The notes beneath the pieces are model-generated. The model ran no database searches, was not told where the DNA came from, and saw only the letters and a program-made list of their open reading frames with translations. A program made the translations under genes and the position numbers. A stretch of 64,000 bases of DNA from Halomarina pelagica (GTDB lineage Archaea > Halobacteriota > Halobacteria > Halobacteriales > Haloarculaceae), in contig NZ_CP100454.1 of NCBI RefSeq assembly GCF_024228315.1, positions 1,116,001 through 1,180,000 on the forward strand, given 5' to 3'. Shown here one piece after another: positions 16,636 through 25,851 of this stretch; position 1 is the first letter of the stretch, and every line of letters begins with the position of its first letter.

Positions 16636-17565
16636 ATGGGTACACTAAGTTGGACTATGCGCACGCTTGAACGTCTGAGGTCCCGGAATATAACCGCTCT
16701 TGAACAATCTGGTTACGAATTATACCAAGGCCTCTGTTCCCGTACGGGCGCGCTTTATCAATCCCATCACCCGAATGGAATGAATATCTATGAGGAAGAC
16801 TGGAGTGTTCTTATTATCCTTGATGCCTGTCGGATTGATCTGATCGCTGAACTTGCAAGTCAGTACGACTTCCTCTCGAACCCAGGGACGTTTACTTCAC
16901 TTGGAAGTTCATCTGAGGAGTGGATGTCGAAGAATTTTACGAGAGACTATGATGGTGAGATGGCCAACACGGTGTATATTTCGGGAAATCCGTTTACCGA
17001 CCGTGTTCTAGATGATGACTCATTTTTAGTTTTAGATGAAGTTTGGCGATATAACTGGGATGAATCTCTCGGTACAATTCGACCTCGGCCAATTACAGAC
17101 CGTGCCATCACCTTGGCTCGTGAAACAAATCCTGATCGAATGATCGTTCACTATATGCAACCCCATTTCCCTTCTATCGCACAGCCGGACTTCGGATCAA
17201 GGATGGACCCCAATGATTTTGACGGTATTTGGAAGTCTGCTTGGACCGATCTTCAAACAGGGGTAATCTCCGAAGAAGCATTGTGGGACGCATACCTCCA
17301 AAATCTCCACTGTGTCTTAGATGACGTTGCCCTCTTGCTCGCGAATCTCGATGCAGATTCTGTTGTAATTTCAGCGGACCATGGTAATGCGATAGGAGAA
17401 TGGGGATTATACGGGCATCCTGCACATGTTCCACTTCCCTGTCTTGTAACGGTTCCATGGTACACAACTTCGAGTACCGATACAGGTGAGTATAAACCGA
17501 CGACAACAGCCAGTTCAACTACTGGTGAAGTGTCTGACCAACTCCGCCGTCTCGGATATTTATAG
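16636..17565 (+). CDS. Small sulfatase-fold (alkaline phosphatase superfamily) protein of the glycan cassette
   Basis: The 309-residue protein carries the N-terminal metal strand VLIILDACRIDL, a candidate nucleophile region SLGSSSEEWM, and the C-terminal metal ligands SADHGNAIGE and YGHPAHVP. This arrangement is that of sulfatase-like hydrolases and phosphoglycerol or phosphoethanolamine transferases, without the formylglycine cysteine motif. No signal peptide is seen. It lies in the AT-rich cassette between the flippase and the O-antigen-ligase-like gene (14 bp upstream of the latter). It may add or remove charged groups on the glycan. It is clearly different from the GC-rich sulfatase-fold protein at 11763-13202. 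Confidence 0.78.
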   Translation: MGTLSWTMRTLERLRSRNITALEQSGYELYQGLCSRTGALYQSHHPNGMNIYEEDWSVLIILDACRIDLIAELASQYDFLSNPGTFTSLGSSSEEWMSKNFTRDYDGEMANTVYISGNPFTDRVLDDDSFLVLDEVWRYNWDESLGTIRPRPITDRAITLARETNPDRMIVHYMQPHFPSIAQPDFGSRMDPNDFDGIWKSAWTDLQTGVISEEALWDAYLQNLHCVLDDVALLLANLDADSVVISADHGNAIGEWGLYGHPAHVPLPCLVTVPWYTTSSTDTGEYKPTTTASSTTGEVSDQLRRLGYL

Positions 17566-17579
17566 GTATCCTCCCAATA

Positions 17580-18836
17580 ATGTCTCCCAAGATCGCCAAG
17601 TATCTCTACCTCCTGTCAATTGGATTCTTGTTTTATCGAGGTCCTAAATTTGGTCTTGTAAAATACGCTGACATTGCTATTATCCTAGCTGCCGGAGCAT
17701 ACCTTATCTCTTATCGCCGGAAGATTCGTCTTCCAGCTACTATTCCATACCTCTTGACGACATTTTTTCTCTCCATGCTTATTTCTCTCCTCCATTCCCC
17801 TCTCCCATTATCGTCAAACAGTATATTTGATATATTCCGATATGTTCTTGTTTTCGTACTGTTTGGTATGACTTTTCACTACGTTTCTACTGCTAAAATC
17901 CGGTTCACGGTTCTTCGTAACACATTTTTATTAGCCGGCCTCCCAAGTATTTCACTTTCTATTGGAGCTTTTGCTCTTTTTCAAGTTGGGTATACCCCGG
18001 TCTGGGTAATATCGTTCCTTCATAGGCCGACCGAAGCTAGAACAATGCCCCTGTTCTATGATCCGAACCATTATGGGAGCGTCGTGACTATCGGCTATCT
18101 CTTTGCTTGTCATTACGCAATAGCACATCTTAGAAAGGAACCGCATTCTGTCTTATCCGTTTCTATAATTATTCTGCCAGCACTTTTTGCATTTGCTGCG
18201 TTCACCACTGGCTCACGGACGGCAATAGGAGTTGTATTTACTACTACCATACTTCTTACGGCTATATTCATCATTCAAGCAGTTCAAATTTCAGTACTTC
18301 GTCATGTACTTCCTTCTGCTGTTGTGTTCGGTGTTCTCCTTCTTATCGGATACCAGCTGTGGTTACCCGACGCAATTCAGTTCGTACTTTTATTACTTCG
18401 ACTAGACTTCCGAAACGGTGGCGTTCTTACTTCTCTTAATATCCGGTATTCTTTGTGGAAAGGGGCCTTTCGAACGTGGATCGACCACCCGCTATTCGGC
18501 GTAGGACCTAATAACTATATCCACTATATCCCCTATCTTCCTGATGAGTGGCGTCCAGAGCGTGCAAATTACCCGCACAACATGTACTTAGGATTGCTTG
18601 CAGAATTGGGGGTTACTGGGTTTATTTTAGCAGGAACTATTATTGGGATTACTGCGAAACGAGTCTCTAAGGTCGCATTTCACTGGCCAACCTCACGGAA
18701 CGTGATTACGTTTACACTCTTACTTGCGATGCTTGAATGGGGCTTCTTCCTCGACATCTTTACCTCACGACGTCTTTGGTTCATATTTGGGCTTGCGCAT
18801 GCTATCGGATCGCAAGAAATAGACTCTGGTAACTAA
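17580..18836 (+). CDS. O-antigen ligase/polymerase-like membrane protein
   Basis: The 418-residue protein has about ten hydrophobic segments. Between the later ones lies a loop with the arrangement seen in the WaaL/Wzy family: the region FRTWIDHPLFGVGPNNY followed by NYPHNMYLGLLAELGVTG with its conserved histidine. Such proteins polymerise or ligate lipid-linked glycan on the outer face of the membrane. With the flippase and the initiating transferase, it makes a Wzx/Wzy-like set in an archaeon. The gene is AT-rich. Whether it polymerises repeat units or ligates them to an acceptor cannot be told. Confidence 0.78.
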   Translation: MSPKIAKYLYLLSIGFLFYRGPKFGLVKYADIAIILAAGAYLISYRRKIRLPATIPYLLTTFFLSMLISLLHSPLPLSSNSIFDIFRYVLVFVLFGMTFHYVSTAKIRFTVLRNTFLLAGLPSISLSIGAFALFQVGYTPVWVISFLHRPTEARTMPLFYDPNHYGSVVTIGYLFACHYAIAHLRKEPHSVLSVSIIILPALFAFAAFTTGSRTAIGVVFTTTILLTAIFIIQAVQISVLRHVLPSAVVFGVLLLIGYQLWLPDAIQFVLLLLRLDFRNGGVLTSLNIRYSLWKGAFRTWIDHPLFGVGPNNYIHYIPYLPDEWRPERANYPHNMYLGLLAELGVTGFILAGTIIGITAKRVSKVAFHWPTSRNVITFTLLLAMLEWGFFLDIFTSRRLWFIFGLAHAIGSQEIDSGN

Positions 18837-18878
18837 CGGAACATATATGTGTCGGTGTTTGTTATCTTCAACAGAACG

Positions 18879-19778
18879 ATGGCTCCTCTCGTCTCGTATA
18901 TTATCGCTACTTACAACCGAAAAAACGATCTTGTGGAGTGCATCAAGTCAGTACTGGAACAGGAATATCGCCCTCGCGAAATAATCATTATCAGCAATAG
19001 TACTGACGGAACTGAGGGGCTTTTCGAATTTGACGGAGAATTAAACAAAGATTGTATTAAATTCCACCAATTTAATGGTCGAATGGGGGTGGCAAAGGCT
19101 CGCAATGTAGGCTATGTGATTGCAGCTGGAGATATCTTCGTTACTTTAGACGACGATGCAATCTTGACAGACTCACAAGCTACCAACCAAATAGTAGATC
19201 TATTCGAATCATACGACAGGATAGGAGCACTTGCTTTTAGGAGTATAAATTACTACACAGGTAAAGTAGATACTGCGGAGTTCCCTTATCGAAATAATGA
19301 TCGGCCTTTTGATGAGCCGTTTGAAGCCACATATTTTGTTGGTGTAGGGAATGCATTAAAGCGCTCCGCAGTTGATGAGGTTGGTCTTTACCCAGATACA
19401 TTCGAATACGGATTCGAAGAACTTGACATCTCATTACGGTTGCTTGATGCCGGGTATCGAATACGATACGTTCCGTCGGTCACGGTTAAGCACAAACAGT
19501 CTCCACATGGACGCTTTCCTGGACGGAAAGTCGCTCAGAAACGCCTTGAGAACCGTATCCGTGTTGGAGTTCGACATCTCCCATGGAAGTACGTTGTGGT
19601 TTCATCTGTCCTTTGGACGGCATATGCATTCTATCTCTCTAAATTTGATCCCCGGCCTGTGATACGTGCCCTTTACGAGATTTATGCGTCATGGAATATA
19701 TTGATGTCAGATAGGAATGTCATAAGGGAGGATACTATTCAAAAGCTCGTAGCAAACTCTGGCCGTCTCTACTACTGA
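18879..19778 (+). CDS. Family 2 glycosyltransferase
   Basis: The soluble 299-residue enzyme begins MAPLVSYIIATYNRKND, the normal GT2 start. The nucleotide-sugar site contains GMGVAKARNVG in the form RMGVAKARNVG and the metal-binding DDD in VTLDDDAIL. EYGFEELDISLRL matches the ED motif holding the catalytic base. A GTG at 18849 would add ten residues but breaks the family-typical N terminus, so the ATG at 18879 is preferred. It belongs to the AT-rich cassette and would add a sugar on the cytoplasmic face. The donor and acceptor are unknown. Confidence 0.85.
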   Translation: MAPLVSYIIATYNRKNDLVECIKSVLEQEYRPREIIIISNSTDGTEGLFEFDGELNKDCIKFHQFNGRMGVAKARNVGYVIAAGDIFVTLDDDAILTDSQATNQIVDLFESYDRIGALAFRSINYYTGKVDTAEFPYRNNDRPFDEPFEATYFVGVGNALKRSAVDEVGLYPDTFEYGFEELDISLRLLDAGYRIRYVPSVTVKHKQSPHGRFPGRKVAQKRLENRIRVGVRHLPWKYVVVSSVLWTAYAFYLSKFDPRPVIRALYEIYASWNILMSDRNVIREDTIQKLVANSGRLYY

Positions 19779-19812
19779 TGATTAACCAATTCGTTACTTA
19801 TTTATCATACTT

Positions 19813-20991
19813 ATGATATCGGAGCTGTTTACCGTTGTCCTCATCATCAGTCTAAGTCTCTGTGTGTATGCCTATATTGGCTATCCAGTAGTGCTCTTGG
19901 GTCTTATTTTCTTTAGCACAGCCCTGCCCGATATTGACGAGAATACGGACTTCTTACCGTCGGTAACAATGGTAGTAGCTGCTCATAACGAGGCTACCAT
20001 AATTAAACAAAAATTAAGAAATATTGAACAAATCGATTACGAAGGTGAGTTTAATTGTCTTGTAGTTTCGGACTCAACGGACAATACTGATACTCTCGTG
20101 GAACGTTTTAAAGGGCCCAGAACCTCTCTTCTTTCACTTGGGGAGCGAAAGGGTAAGAGTTACGCACTGAACGTTGCTGCTTCAACGGCTAACGGTGATG
20201 TACTCGTCTTCTCTGATGCAAACACGATGTTTGATTCTGATGCTCTCTCTACCCTTATCAAACCGCTTTCAGATCAATCCATTGGCTGTGTCACCGGATC
20301 GCTTCGGTTGATTGACGCCCAAAGCCAGACAATAGAGAGTATCTATTGGCGATACGAACTCTGGCTTCGCCAACTTGAAACTGATCTTGGAACGACTGTT
20401 AGTATTAACGGAGGTATGTTGGCGATCCGGCGTAAAGACTTTGACCCCCTTCCTGAATGTGCGGTCACTGACGATATGGTAACTGCATTACGGGAAGCGT
20501 CTACTGATCGGCGGATTGTTTTTGTGCCGGGGGCAACGGCAACCGAGTATACTGCCGGTGGACTTTGGGAGGAATACTCTCGACGGAAAAGAATTGGAGT
20601 TGGAAACTACCAGACTCTTGTCTGGTTCGCCAACCTACTTAATCCAGCTCATAGCTTGACAGCTTTCGAATTCGTTTCGCATAAAGTACTTCGGTGGTGT
20701 ATGCCTTTTCTCCTTGGATCTCTCACGTTGTCTAACGTGATCTTGGTCATTCTTTCGTCTTCCCCTGTATTTGATGCGCTTATGGTATTACAATCTGTAT
20801 TTTATCTACTCGCTGCTATTGGTATGATTAGTTCCAATCTCCGGAGTAAACCAATATTCTCGATGCCATCCTACTTTGTAGTTATGAACATTGCGTTTAC
20901 TGTCGGGATTTGGAAATTTCTGATGGGTGTAACCCACGATGTCTGGGAAGCAACACCGCGAGTAAACGACCAAGTAAAGGATCGCGACTAA
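19813..20991 (+). CDS. Membrane-anchored family 2 glycosyltransferase
   Basis: The 392-residue protein has an N-terminal membrane helix (LFTVVLIISLSLCVYAYIG), a GT2 catalytic domain and three to four C-terminal helices. The catalytic motifs are VTMVVAAHNEA, the DxD-like FSDANTMFDSDA, TDDMV, and a (Q/R)RxRW-like segment EEYSRRKRIGVGN. The layout resembles processive or polyprenyl-phosphate-using GT2 enzymes. It is the last gene of the AT-rich glycan cassette. The switch back to GC-rich sequence comes within the next 200 bp. Confidence 0.83.
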   Translation: MISELFTVVLIISLSLCVYAYIGYPVVLLGLIFFSTALPDIDENTDFLPSVTMVVAAHNEATIIKQKLRNIEQIDYEGEFNCLVVSDSTDNTDTLVERFKGPRTSLLSLGERKGKSYALNVAASTANGDVLVFSDANTMFDSDALSTLIKPLSDQSIGCVTGSLRLIDAQSQTIESIYWRYELWLRQLETDLGTTVSINGGMLAIRRKDFDPLPECAVTDDMVTALREASTDRRIVFVPGATATEYTAGGLWEEYSRRKRIGVGNYQTLVWFANLLNPAHSLTAFEFVSHKVLRWCMPFLLGSLTLSNVILVILSSSPVFDALMVLQSVFYLLAAIGMISSNLRSKPIFSMPSYFVVMNIAFTVGIWKFLMGVTHDVWEATPRVNDQVKDRD

Positions 20992-21271
20992 AATATTTGG
21001 TATTCGAGGAACGTACGAGGTACCTTCTGACTTTATTATCTACTTGGTAAGTTTCTAATGGCTTCTAACTCGTGAAAACCGCGATATGTACATGTTTCCG
21101 GGGATATTACTCACGTCCATTCTCTCTTCTCTCTCCACCCGACCAGACCGATGATTTGTTTTGTTCCCTATAGCTCGCCGACGTAGCACCGCCATGAACA
21201 GGTACGCCCCCTCTACCACTTCTACTCCCCCGAAACCGTCATGTACCCTCCGCCAATCGCTCACAACGATC

Positions 21272-22411
21272 ATGGTTTCGGAACGCGAGTACGACGTAAT
21301 CGTCCTCGGTGTGGGTGGGATGGGGAGCGCCGCGGTCTACCACCTCGCGCGCCGCGGCGTCGACGTCCTCGGCATCGAGCGGTTCGACGTCCCGCACGCG
21401 ATGGGGTCGTCCCACGGCATCACGCGCATCATCAGGCGGGCGTACTACGAGCACCCGTCGTACATCCCGCTGATCGAGCGGGCGTACGACCTGTGGGACG
21501 ACCTGGCGGAGGAGACCGGCCGGCCGGTCATCCACCGGACGGGGTCGGTCGACGCGGCCCCGCCGGGGAACGTCGTCTTCGAGGGGTCGCTGCGCTCCTG
21601 TGCGGAGTACGACATCCCCCACGAGGTGCTGACGGGCGCGGAGCTGGCCGAGCGGTTCCCCGGCTACCGGCTGCCGGAGGACTACCGGGCGCTCTACCAG
21701 CCCGACGGGGGGTTCGTCGTCCCGGAGCAGGCCATCGTCGGGCACGTGGAGGCCGCGGGGGCCGCGGGGGGTGAGGTGCGCGCCCGCGAGCGGGTCACCG
21801 GGTGGGAGGAGACGGCCGACGGGGGCGTCCGCGTCGAGACCGACCGGGGGACCTACCGCGCCGACCGGCTGGTCCTCGCCGCGGGCGCGTGGAACTCCGC
21901 GTTCGCCGACGAGCTGTCGGGGCTCGCGGTCCCCGAGCGGCAGGTGCTCGCGTGGTTCCAGCCGGAGACGCCCGCGACGTTCCGCCCGGAGAACTTCCCC
22001 GTCTGGAACGTGAGCGTCCCGGAGGGGCGGTTCTACGGCCTACCGATCTACGACGTGCCGGGGTTCAAGCTCGGGAAGTACCACCACCGCGACGAGGAGG
22101 TCGACCCGGACGACTGGAACCGCGACCCCGAACCGGAGGACGAGCGCCTCCTGCGGGAGTTCACGGCGAAGTACTTCCCGGACGCCGCCGGGCCGACCAT
22201 GCGCCTCGCCACCTGCATGTTCACCAACTCCCCGGACGAGCACTTCATCCTCGACACGCTCACCGACCACCCGCAGGTGGCCGTCGGCGCGGGCTTCTCC
22301 GGCCACGGCTTCAAGTTCGCGAGCGCGATCGGCGAGATCCTGGCCGACCTCGCGCTCGACGGGACGACCGACCACCCCATCGACATGTTCGCCCTCGATC
22401 GATTCGAGTGA
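21272..22411 (+). CDS. Monomeric sarcosine oxidase / N-methyl amino acid oxidase
   Basis: This 379-residue FAD enzyme would oxidise sarcosine to glycine and formaldehyde with release of hydrogen peroxide. The FAD motif VLGVGGMGSAAVYHLARRG is at the N terminus. SSHGITRIIRRAYYEHP follows the family pattern, and the cysteine in ATCMFTNSPDEHF is the covalent flavin attachment site of monomeric sarcosine oxidases and N-methyltryptophan oxidases. GAGFSGHGFKFA is the second flavin contact. The ATG at 21272 is chosen because upstream codons lack family similarity. It fits the betaine degradation genes that follow, as the last demethylation step. Confidence 0.86.
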   Translation: MVSEREYDVIVLGVGGMGSAAVYHLARRGVDVLGIERFDVPHAMGSSHGITRIIRRAYYEHPSYIPLIERAYDLWDDLAEETGRPVIHRTGSVDAAPPGNVVFEGSLRSCAEYDIPHEVLTGAELAERFPGYRLPEDYRALYQPDGGFVVPEQAIVGHVEAAGAAGGEVRARERVTGWEETADGGVRVETDRGTYRADRLVLAAGAWNSAFADELSGLAVPERQVLAWFQPETPATFRPENFPVWNVSVPEGRFYGLPIYDVPGFKLGKYHHRDEEVDPDDWNRDPEPEDERLLREFTAKYFPDAAGPTMRLATCMFTNSPDEHFILDTLTDHPQVAVGAGFSGHGFKFASAIGEILADLALDGTTDHPIDMFALDRFE

Positions 22412-22416
22412 TCAGC

Positions 22417-22512
22417 GCCTCGACGCTTCGACGTTTCGACGACTCGATACCTCGACGCCTCGACGACTCGACACCTCGACGCCTCGACGCCTCGACGCCT
22501 CGACGACTCGCG
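22417..22512. repeat. Tandem octanucleotide repeat, consensus GCCTCGAC
   Basis: Eleven consecutive 8-bp units at 22417-22504 follow the pattern GNCTCGAC with small variations (GCCTCGAC, GACTCGAC, ACCTCGAC, GTTTCGAC), plus a degenerate twelfth unit to 22512. Almost every unit contains the palindrome TCGA (one ends TCGAT), giving an 8-bp rhythm. It begins 5 bp after the sarcosine oxidase stop and lies between convergent genes. Confidence 0.9.
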
Positions 22513-22621
22513 CGAGGGGTTCACACCGTGTGATCGGCTGGCGTGGCGTGTCGGACCCGCCCGCGGCGGTCGTCCCTCACTGGTTCGACCGCCGGAGCGA
22601 CGACGATCGAACGCCCGCGGG

Positions 22622-24295
22622 TCAATCGTCCTCCGACGCGTCTCCCCCGGGTACCTCGCCCGACGACCGCCCGCCGATGAGCATGTCGTCGCCGCGGACG
22701 GCGGCACCCTCCTGGACGAGGACCCGGCCGTGGGTGCTGGAGAACTCCCGGATCATGCCGTAGACGGCGACGAGGCCGACGGCCGCGACCGGGCCCCCGG
22801 TGATGATGGCGGCCTGCTGGAGCGCCTCGGTGCCGCCGATGACGACGAGGATGGAGGCGACGAGGCCCTGCAGGACCCCCCAGACGAGACGGTTGAGTTC
22901 GGAGGGGCTCTCCTTTCCGCCGGTGGTCAGCATCGCGATCCCGAGCGTCGAGGAGTCGGCCGAGGTCACGAAGAACGTGATCACGAGCAGGAAGAACAGC
23001 GCCGACAGGAGTTCGCCGGCGGGCAGCGCCTCGAAGAGCGGGTAACCCGACGCCGCGATGCCGTAGTTCGGGTCGTTGATGACGCCCAGGATGTCGGCCG
23101 CGCCGCTCGCCTGCAACCGCATCGACGTGCCGCCGACGATCATGAACCACGGCACCGTCGCCAGCGTCGTCGCGACGACGCCGACGAAGGTGATCTCCCG
23201 GATGGTCCGCCCCCTGGAGATCTTCGCGAGGAAGATGCCGGAGAACGGTGCCCAGGCGAACCACCACGCCCAGTAGAAGACGGTCCACGCGCCGACGAAG
23301 CCGGCGTCGCCCGATCCCGTGCCCGTGAACAGGCTCATCGCGACGAACTCCTGGAGGTAGGTGCCGACCGCCTGCGTCCCCAGGTTCAGGACGAAGAACG
23401 GCGTGCCGACGACGAACACGACGACGGCGAGCAGCACGAACACGATCACGTTGAGTTGCGAGAGCCGCTTGATGCCCCTGTCGACCCCCGAGACGACCGA
23501 GAGCGTGAAGATCACCGTCACGCCCGTGATCGTGAGGATCGTCCCCAGGTCGCCGAACGAGTAGCCGAGTTCGTACTCGACGCCGGCGAGCAACTGCTGG
23601 CCGATGAAACCGAGCGAGGTGGCGATGCCGCCCATCGTCCCGAACACCGCGACGACGTCGACGGCCTTCGCCGTCAGGCTGTCCTCTAAGTTGTCGACGC
23701 CGACGAACGGGGCCAGCAGGGTGGAGAACCGGAACGGCGCGCCCCTGTTGTACGCGAAGTAGCCGATCGGAACGCCGACGATGAGGTAGGCGCTCCACGC
23801 CGAGATCCCCCAGTGGAAGAACGTGTACTGGAGCGAGCCGAGCATCTTCGCCCGCGCCGAGGCGTCCGGCCCGGTCAGCGGCGTGCCGTTCCCGAAGTGG
23901 TAGATCGCCTCCGCCGGCCCCCAGAACACGATGCCCGCGGCGATCCCCGCCGAGAAGAACATCGCGAAGTACGTCAGGAAGCTGTGCGCCGGTTCGACGT
24001 CCTCGCCGCCGAGCTTGATCCGCCCCCACGGCCCGACGATGAGGAACGCGGTGAAGGCGACGAAGATCAGCATCGACCAGAGGTAGAACCACGACAGGTT
24101 GCTCCACAGCCACCCGTTGAGGTCGCCGATCAGCTTCCCCAGCAGGTTCACCTGCCGGCCGTCGACCGTGACCGTCGGACTCACCGCGTAGGCCACGATG
24201 AACGCGACGGCGACGGTCACCCCCGCGCCGAACACCAGCGGGTCGATCTCCTCTCTGAACTCCTCGATTCTGCCCCGAGTTCGTGATTGGCTCAT
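22622..24295 (-). CDS. BCCT-family betaine/carnitine/choline transporter
   Basis: The 557-residue protein has about 12 membrane helices and the BCCT family signature WAWWFAWAPFSGIFLAKIS. The tryptophan-rich helix near residues 165-190 (FFHWGISAWSAYLIVG) also matches. BCCT carriers bring in quaternary amines such as glycine betaine, driven by sodium or protons. The start at 24295 is preferred over an upstream ATG at 24379 because conserved sequence begins at MSQSRTRG. Its position between sarcosine oxidase and the betaine-demethylating genes points to betaine as substrate, used as osmolyte and nutrient. A TATA-like TTCTTATC lies near 24457-24466, so a leader of about 140 nt is possible. Confidence 0.88.
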   Translation of the reverse strand: MSQSRTRGRIEEFREEIDPLVFGAGVTVAVAFIVAYAVSPTVTVDGRQVNLLGKLIGDLNGWLWSNLSWFYLWSMLIFVAFTAFLIVGPWGRIKLGGEDVEPAHSFLTYFAMFFSAGIAAGIVFWGPAEAIYHFGNGTPLTGPDASARAKMLGSLQYTFFHWGISAWSAYLIVGVPIGYFAYNRGAPFRFSTLLAPFVGVDNLEDSLTAKAVDVVAVFGTMGGIATSLGFIGQQLLAGVEYELGYSFGDLGTILTITGVTVIFTLSVVSGVDRGIKRLSQLNVIVFVLLAVVVFVVGTPFFVLNLGTQAVGTYLQEFVAMSLFTGTGSGDAGFVGAWTVFYWAWWFAWAPFSGIFLAKISRGRTIREITFVGVVATTLATVPWFMIVGGTSMRLQASGAADILGVINDPNYGIAASGYPLFEALPAGELLSALFFLLVITFFVTSADSSTLGIAMLTTGGKESPSELNRLVWGVLQGLVASILVVIGGTEALQQAAIITGGPVAAVGLVAVYGMIREFSSTHGRVLVQEGAAVRGDDMLIGGRSSGEVPGGDASEDD

Positions 24296-24593
24296 GTGTG
24301 GACCTCCGCACGCCGCAGCGTGCCGTCGCTCCCTCTCCGGTCGGATCGACGCCGACGGGCGAGCGCTCGCGTCCCGCACCCCTCCGGCGTCCCCCTCCCA
24401 CTGCCGTTCGCTACCAAGCGACAGAGCGTTCGTGTGACGATGCCCACACGGGGCGATAAGAATTGGTGACAGTCTGTGGCGGTGTTTTTATACCGTCGAC
24501 CCCGCGGGCACGGCCGTTCGGTGCGGTCCGACCGTTCGGCGCGACGTGACGGTCGACGGGGTACGCGGATCGCCCCGGACGGGGGCGTCCGTC

Positions 24594-25835
24594 TCAGGCG
24601 TTGATGTGGACGACCTCGTAGCCGTGATCCCGGATCGACCGGATGATCGACCGGGCGTGGCCCGCGCCGCTCGTCTCGATCCGGAAGACGAGGTAGGCCT
24701 CGCCGACGTCGAGTTCGGGCGCGTCGCGCTCGTGGCGGATGGTCTGTATGTTCGCGTTGTGTTCCGCGATGACGCTCGACACCTCGGCCATCTTGCCGGG
24801 GCGGTCGTCGATGCGGACGCGGAGCCGGAGCAGTTGCTCGCGGTCGGTGAGCGCGTGGACGAGCACCGTCTGGAGCATCGTCATGTCGAGGTTGCCCCCG
24901 CAGAGCAGCGGCATGACGGTCTCGCCCTCGACGTCGAGGGCGAGACCGTCGCCCAGGAGCGCGGCGACCGACGCCGCGCCCGCCCCCTCGACGACCTGCT
25001 TCGCCCGCTCCAGGAGCAGGAGCACGGCGCGCGCGATCTCGCCGTCGGTGACGGTGACGACCTCGTCTACGTGCTCCTCGATGAGCGAGAGCGTGAGTTC
25101 GGAGACCCCGCCGGTCGCGATGCCGTCGGCGATCGTGTTCACCGAGTCGAGCGTGACCGGCCCGCCCTTCTCCAGGCTGTCGGCGACCGTCGCCGCGCCC
25201 TCGGCCTGGACGCCCACGATCCGCGTCTCGGGAGCGAGTTCCGCGAACGCCGTCGCGATCCCGGAGATGAGTCCACCGCCCCCGATCGGGACGATCACCG
25301 TGTCGACCCCCGGGAGGTCCTCGTACATCTCGATCCCGAGGGTCCCCTGCCCCGCGACGATGGCGGGGTCGTCGTAGGCGTGGACGAAGGTCGCCTCCGA
25401 GTCGGCCACGAGGTCCCGGGCGTGGGCCATCGCCTCCTGGAAGTCACGCCCGACGAGTTCGACCGCCGCGCCGTAGCCCCGCGTGGCGTCGACCTTCGCC
25501 TGCGGGGCCGCCCGGGGCATGACGACGGTCGATTCGACGCCGAGGCGGGTCGCCGCGAGCGCGACCCCCTGGGCGTGGTTGCCCGCGCTGGCCGCCACGA
25601 ACCGCTCGATCCCGTCCTCGACGCACCGGCTGATCTTGTTGTACGCGCCGCGGGTCTTGAACGACCCCGTCCACTGGAGGTGCTCCATCTTGAGGTGGAC
25701 CTCGCCGCCCGTCAGCCGATCGAGCGACGTGCTCCGCTCGACGGGGGTGCGCTTCACCACCGTCTCGTCGTCGAGTCGCTCCCGCGCCGCCTCGACGTCG
25801 GCGAACGTGACCGTCTCCCCTGAACTCCGGCTCAT
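24594..25835 (-). CDS. ilvA: Threonine/serine ammonia-lyase with C-terminal ACT domain
   Basis: The 413-residue PLP enzyme deaminates threonine, and commonly serine, to 2-oxo acids. The PLP lysine is in WTGSFKTRGAYNK, followed by SAGNHAQGVA, the glycine loop GGGGLISG and CGGNLDM. An ACT regulatory domain covers roughly residues 335-413 (LRLRVRIDDRPGKMAEVS). Length and layout fit the catabolic TdcB-like or IlvA branch with one ACT domain. It starts 16 bp after the dimethylglycine dehydrogenase gene and is thus probably in its operon. That suggests removal of serine formed from betaine-derived glycine, though isoleucine synthesis remains possible. Confidence 0.87.
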   Translation of the reverse strand: MSRSSGETVTFADVEAARERLDDETVVKRTPVERSTSLDRLTGGEVHLKMEHLQWTGSFKTRGAYNKISRCVEDGIERFVAASAGNHAQGVALAATRLGVESTVVMPRAAPQAKVDATRGYGAAVELVGRDFQEAMAHARDLVADSEATFVHAYDDPAIVAGQGTLGIEMYEDLPGVDTVIVPIGGGGLISGIATAFAELAPETRIVGVQAEGAATVADSLEKGGPVTLDSVNTIADGIATGGVSELTLSLIEEHVDEVVTVTDGEIARAVLLLLERAKQVVEGAGAASVAALLGDGLALDVEGETVMPLLCGGNLDMTMLQTVLVHALTDREQLLRLRVRIDDRPGKMAEVSSVIAEHNANIQTIRHERDAPELDVGEAYLVFRIETSGAGHARSIIRSIRDHGYEVVHINA

Positions 25836-25851
25836 GACTCCGCCTTCGGAC

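Noticed and set aside
14000-21200. Prophage or integrative element as source of the AT-rich glycan cassette
   Set aside because: No integrase, portal, capsid, replication gene or flanking tRNA is visible. The breakpoint inside a conserved gene favours homologous exchange.
22417-22512. CRISPR-like array
   Set aside because: The units are only 8 bp and directly adjacent, with no unique spacers and no cas genes anywhere in the window.
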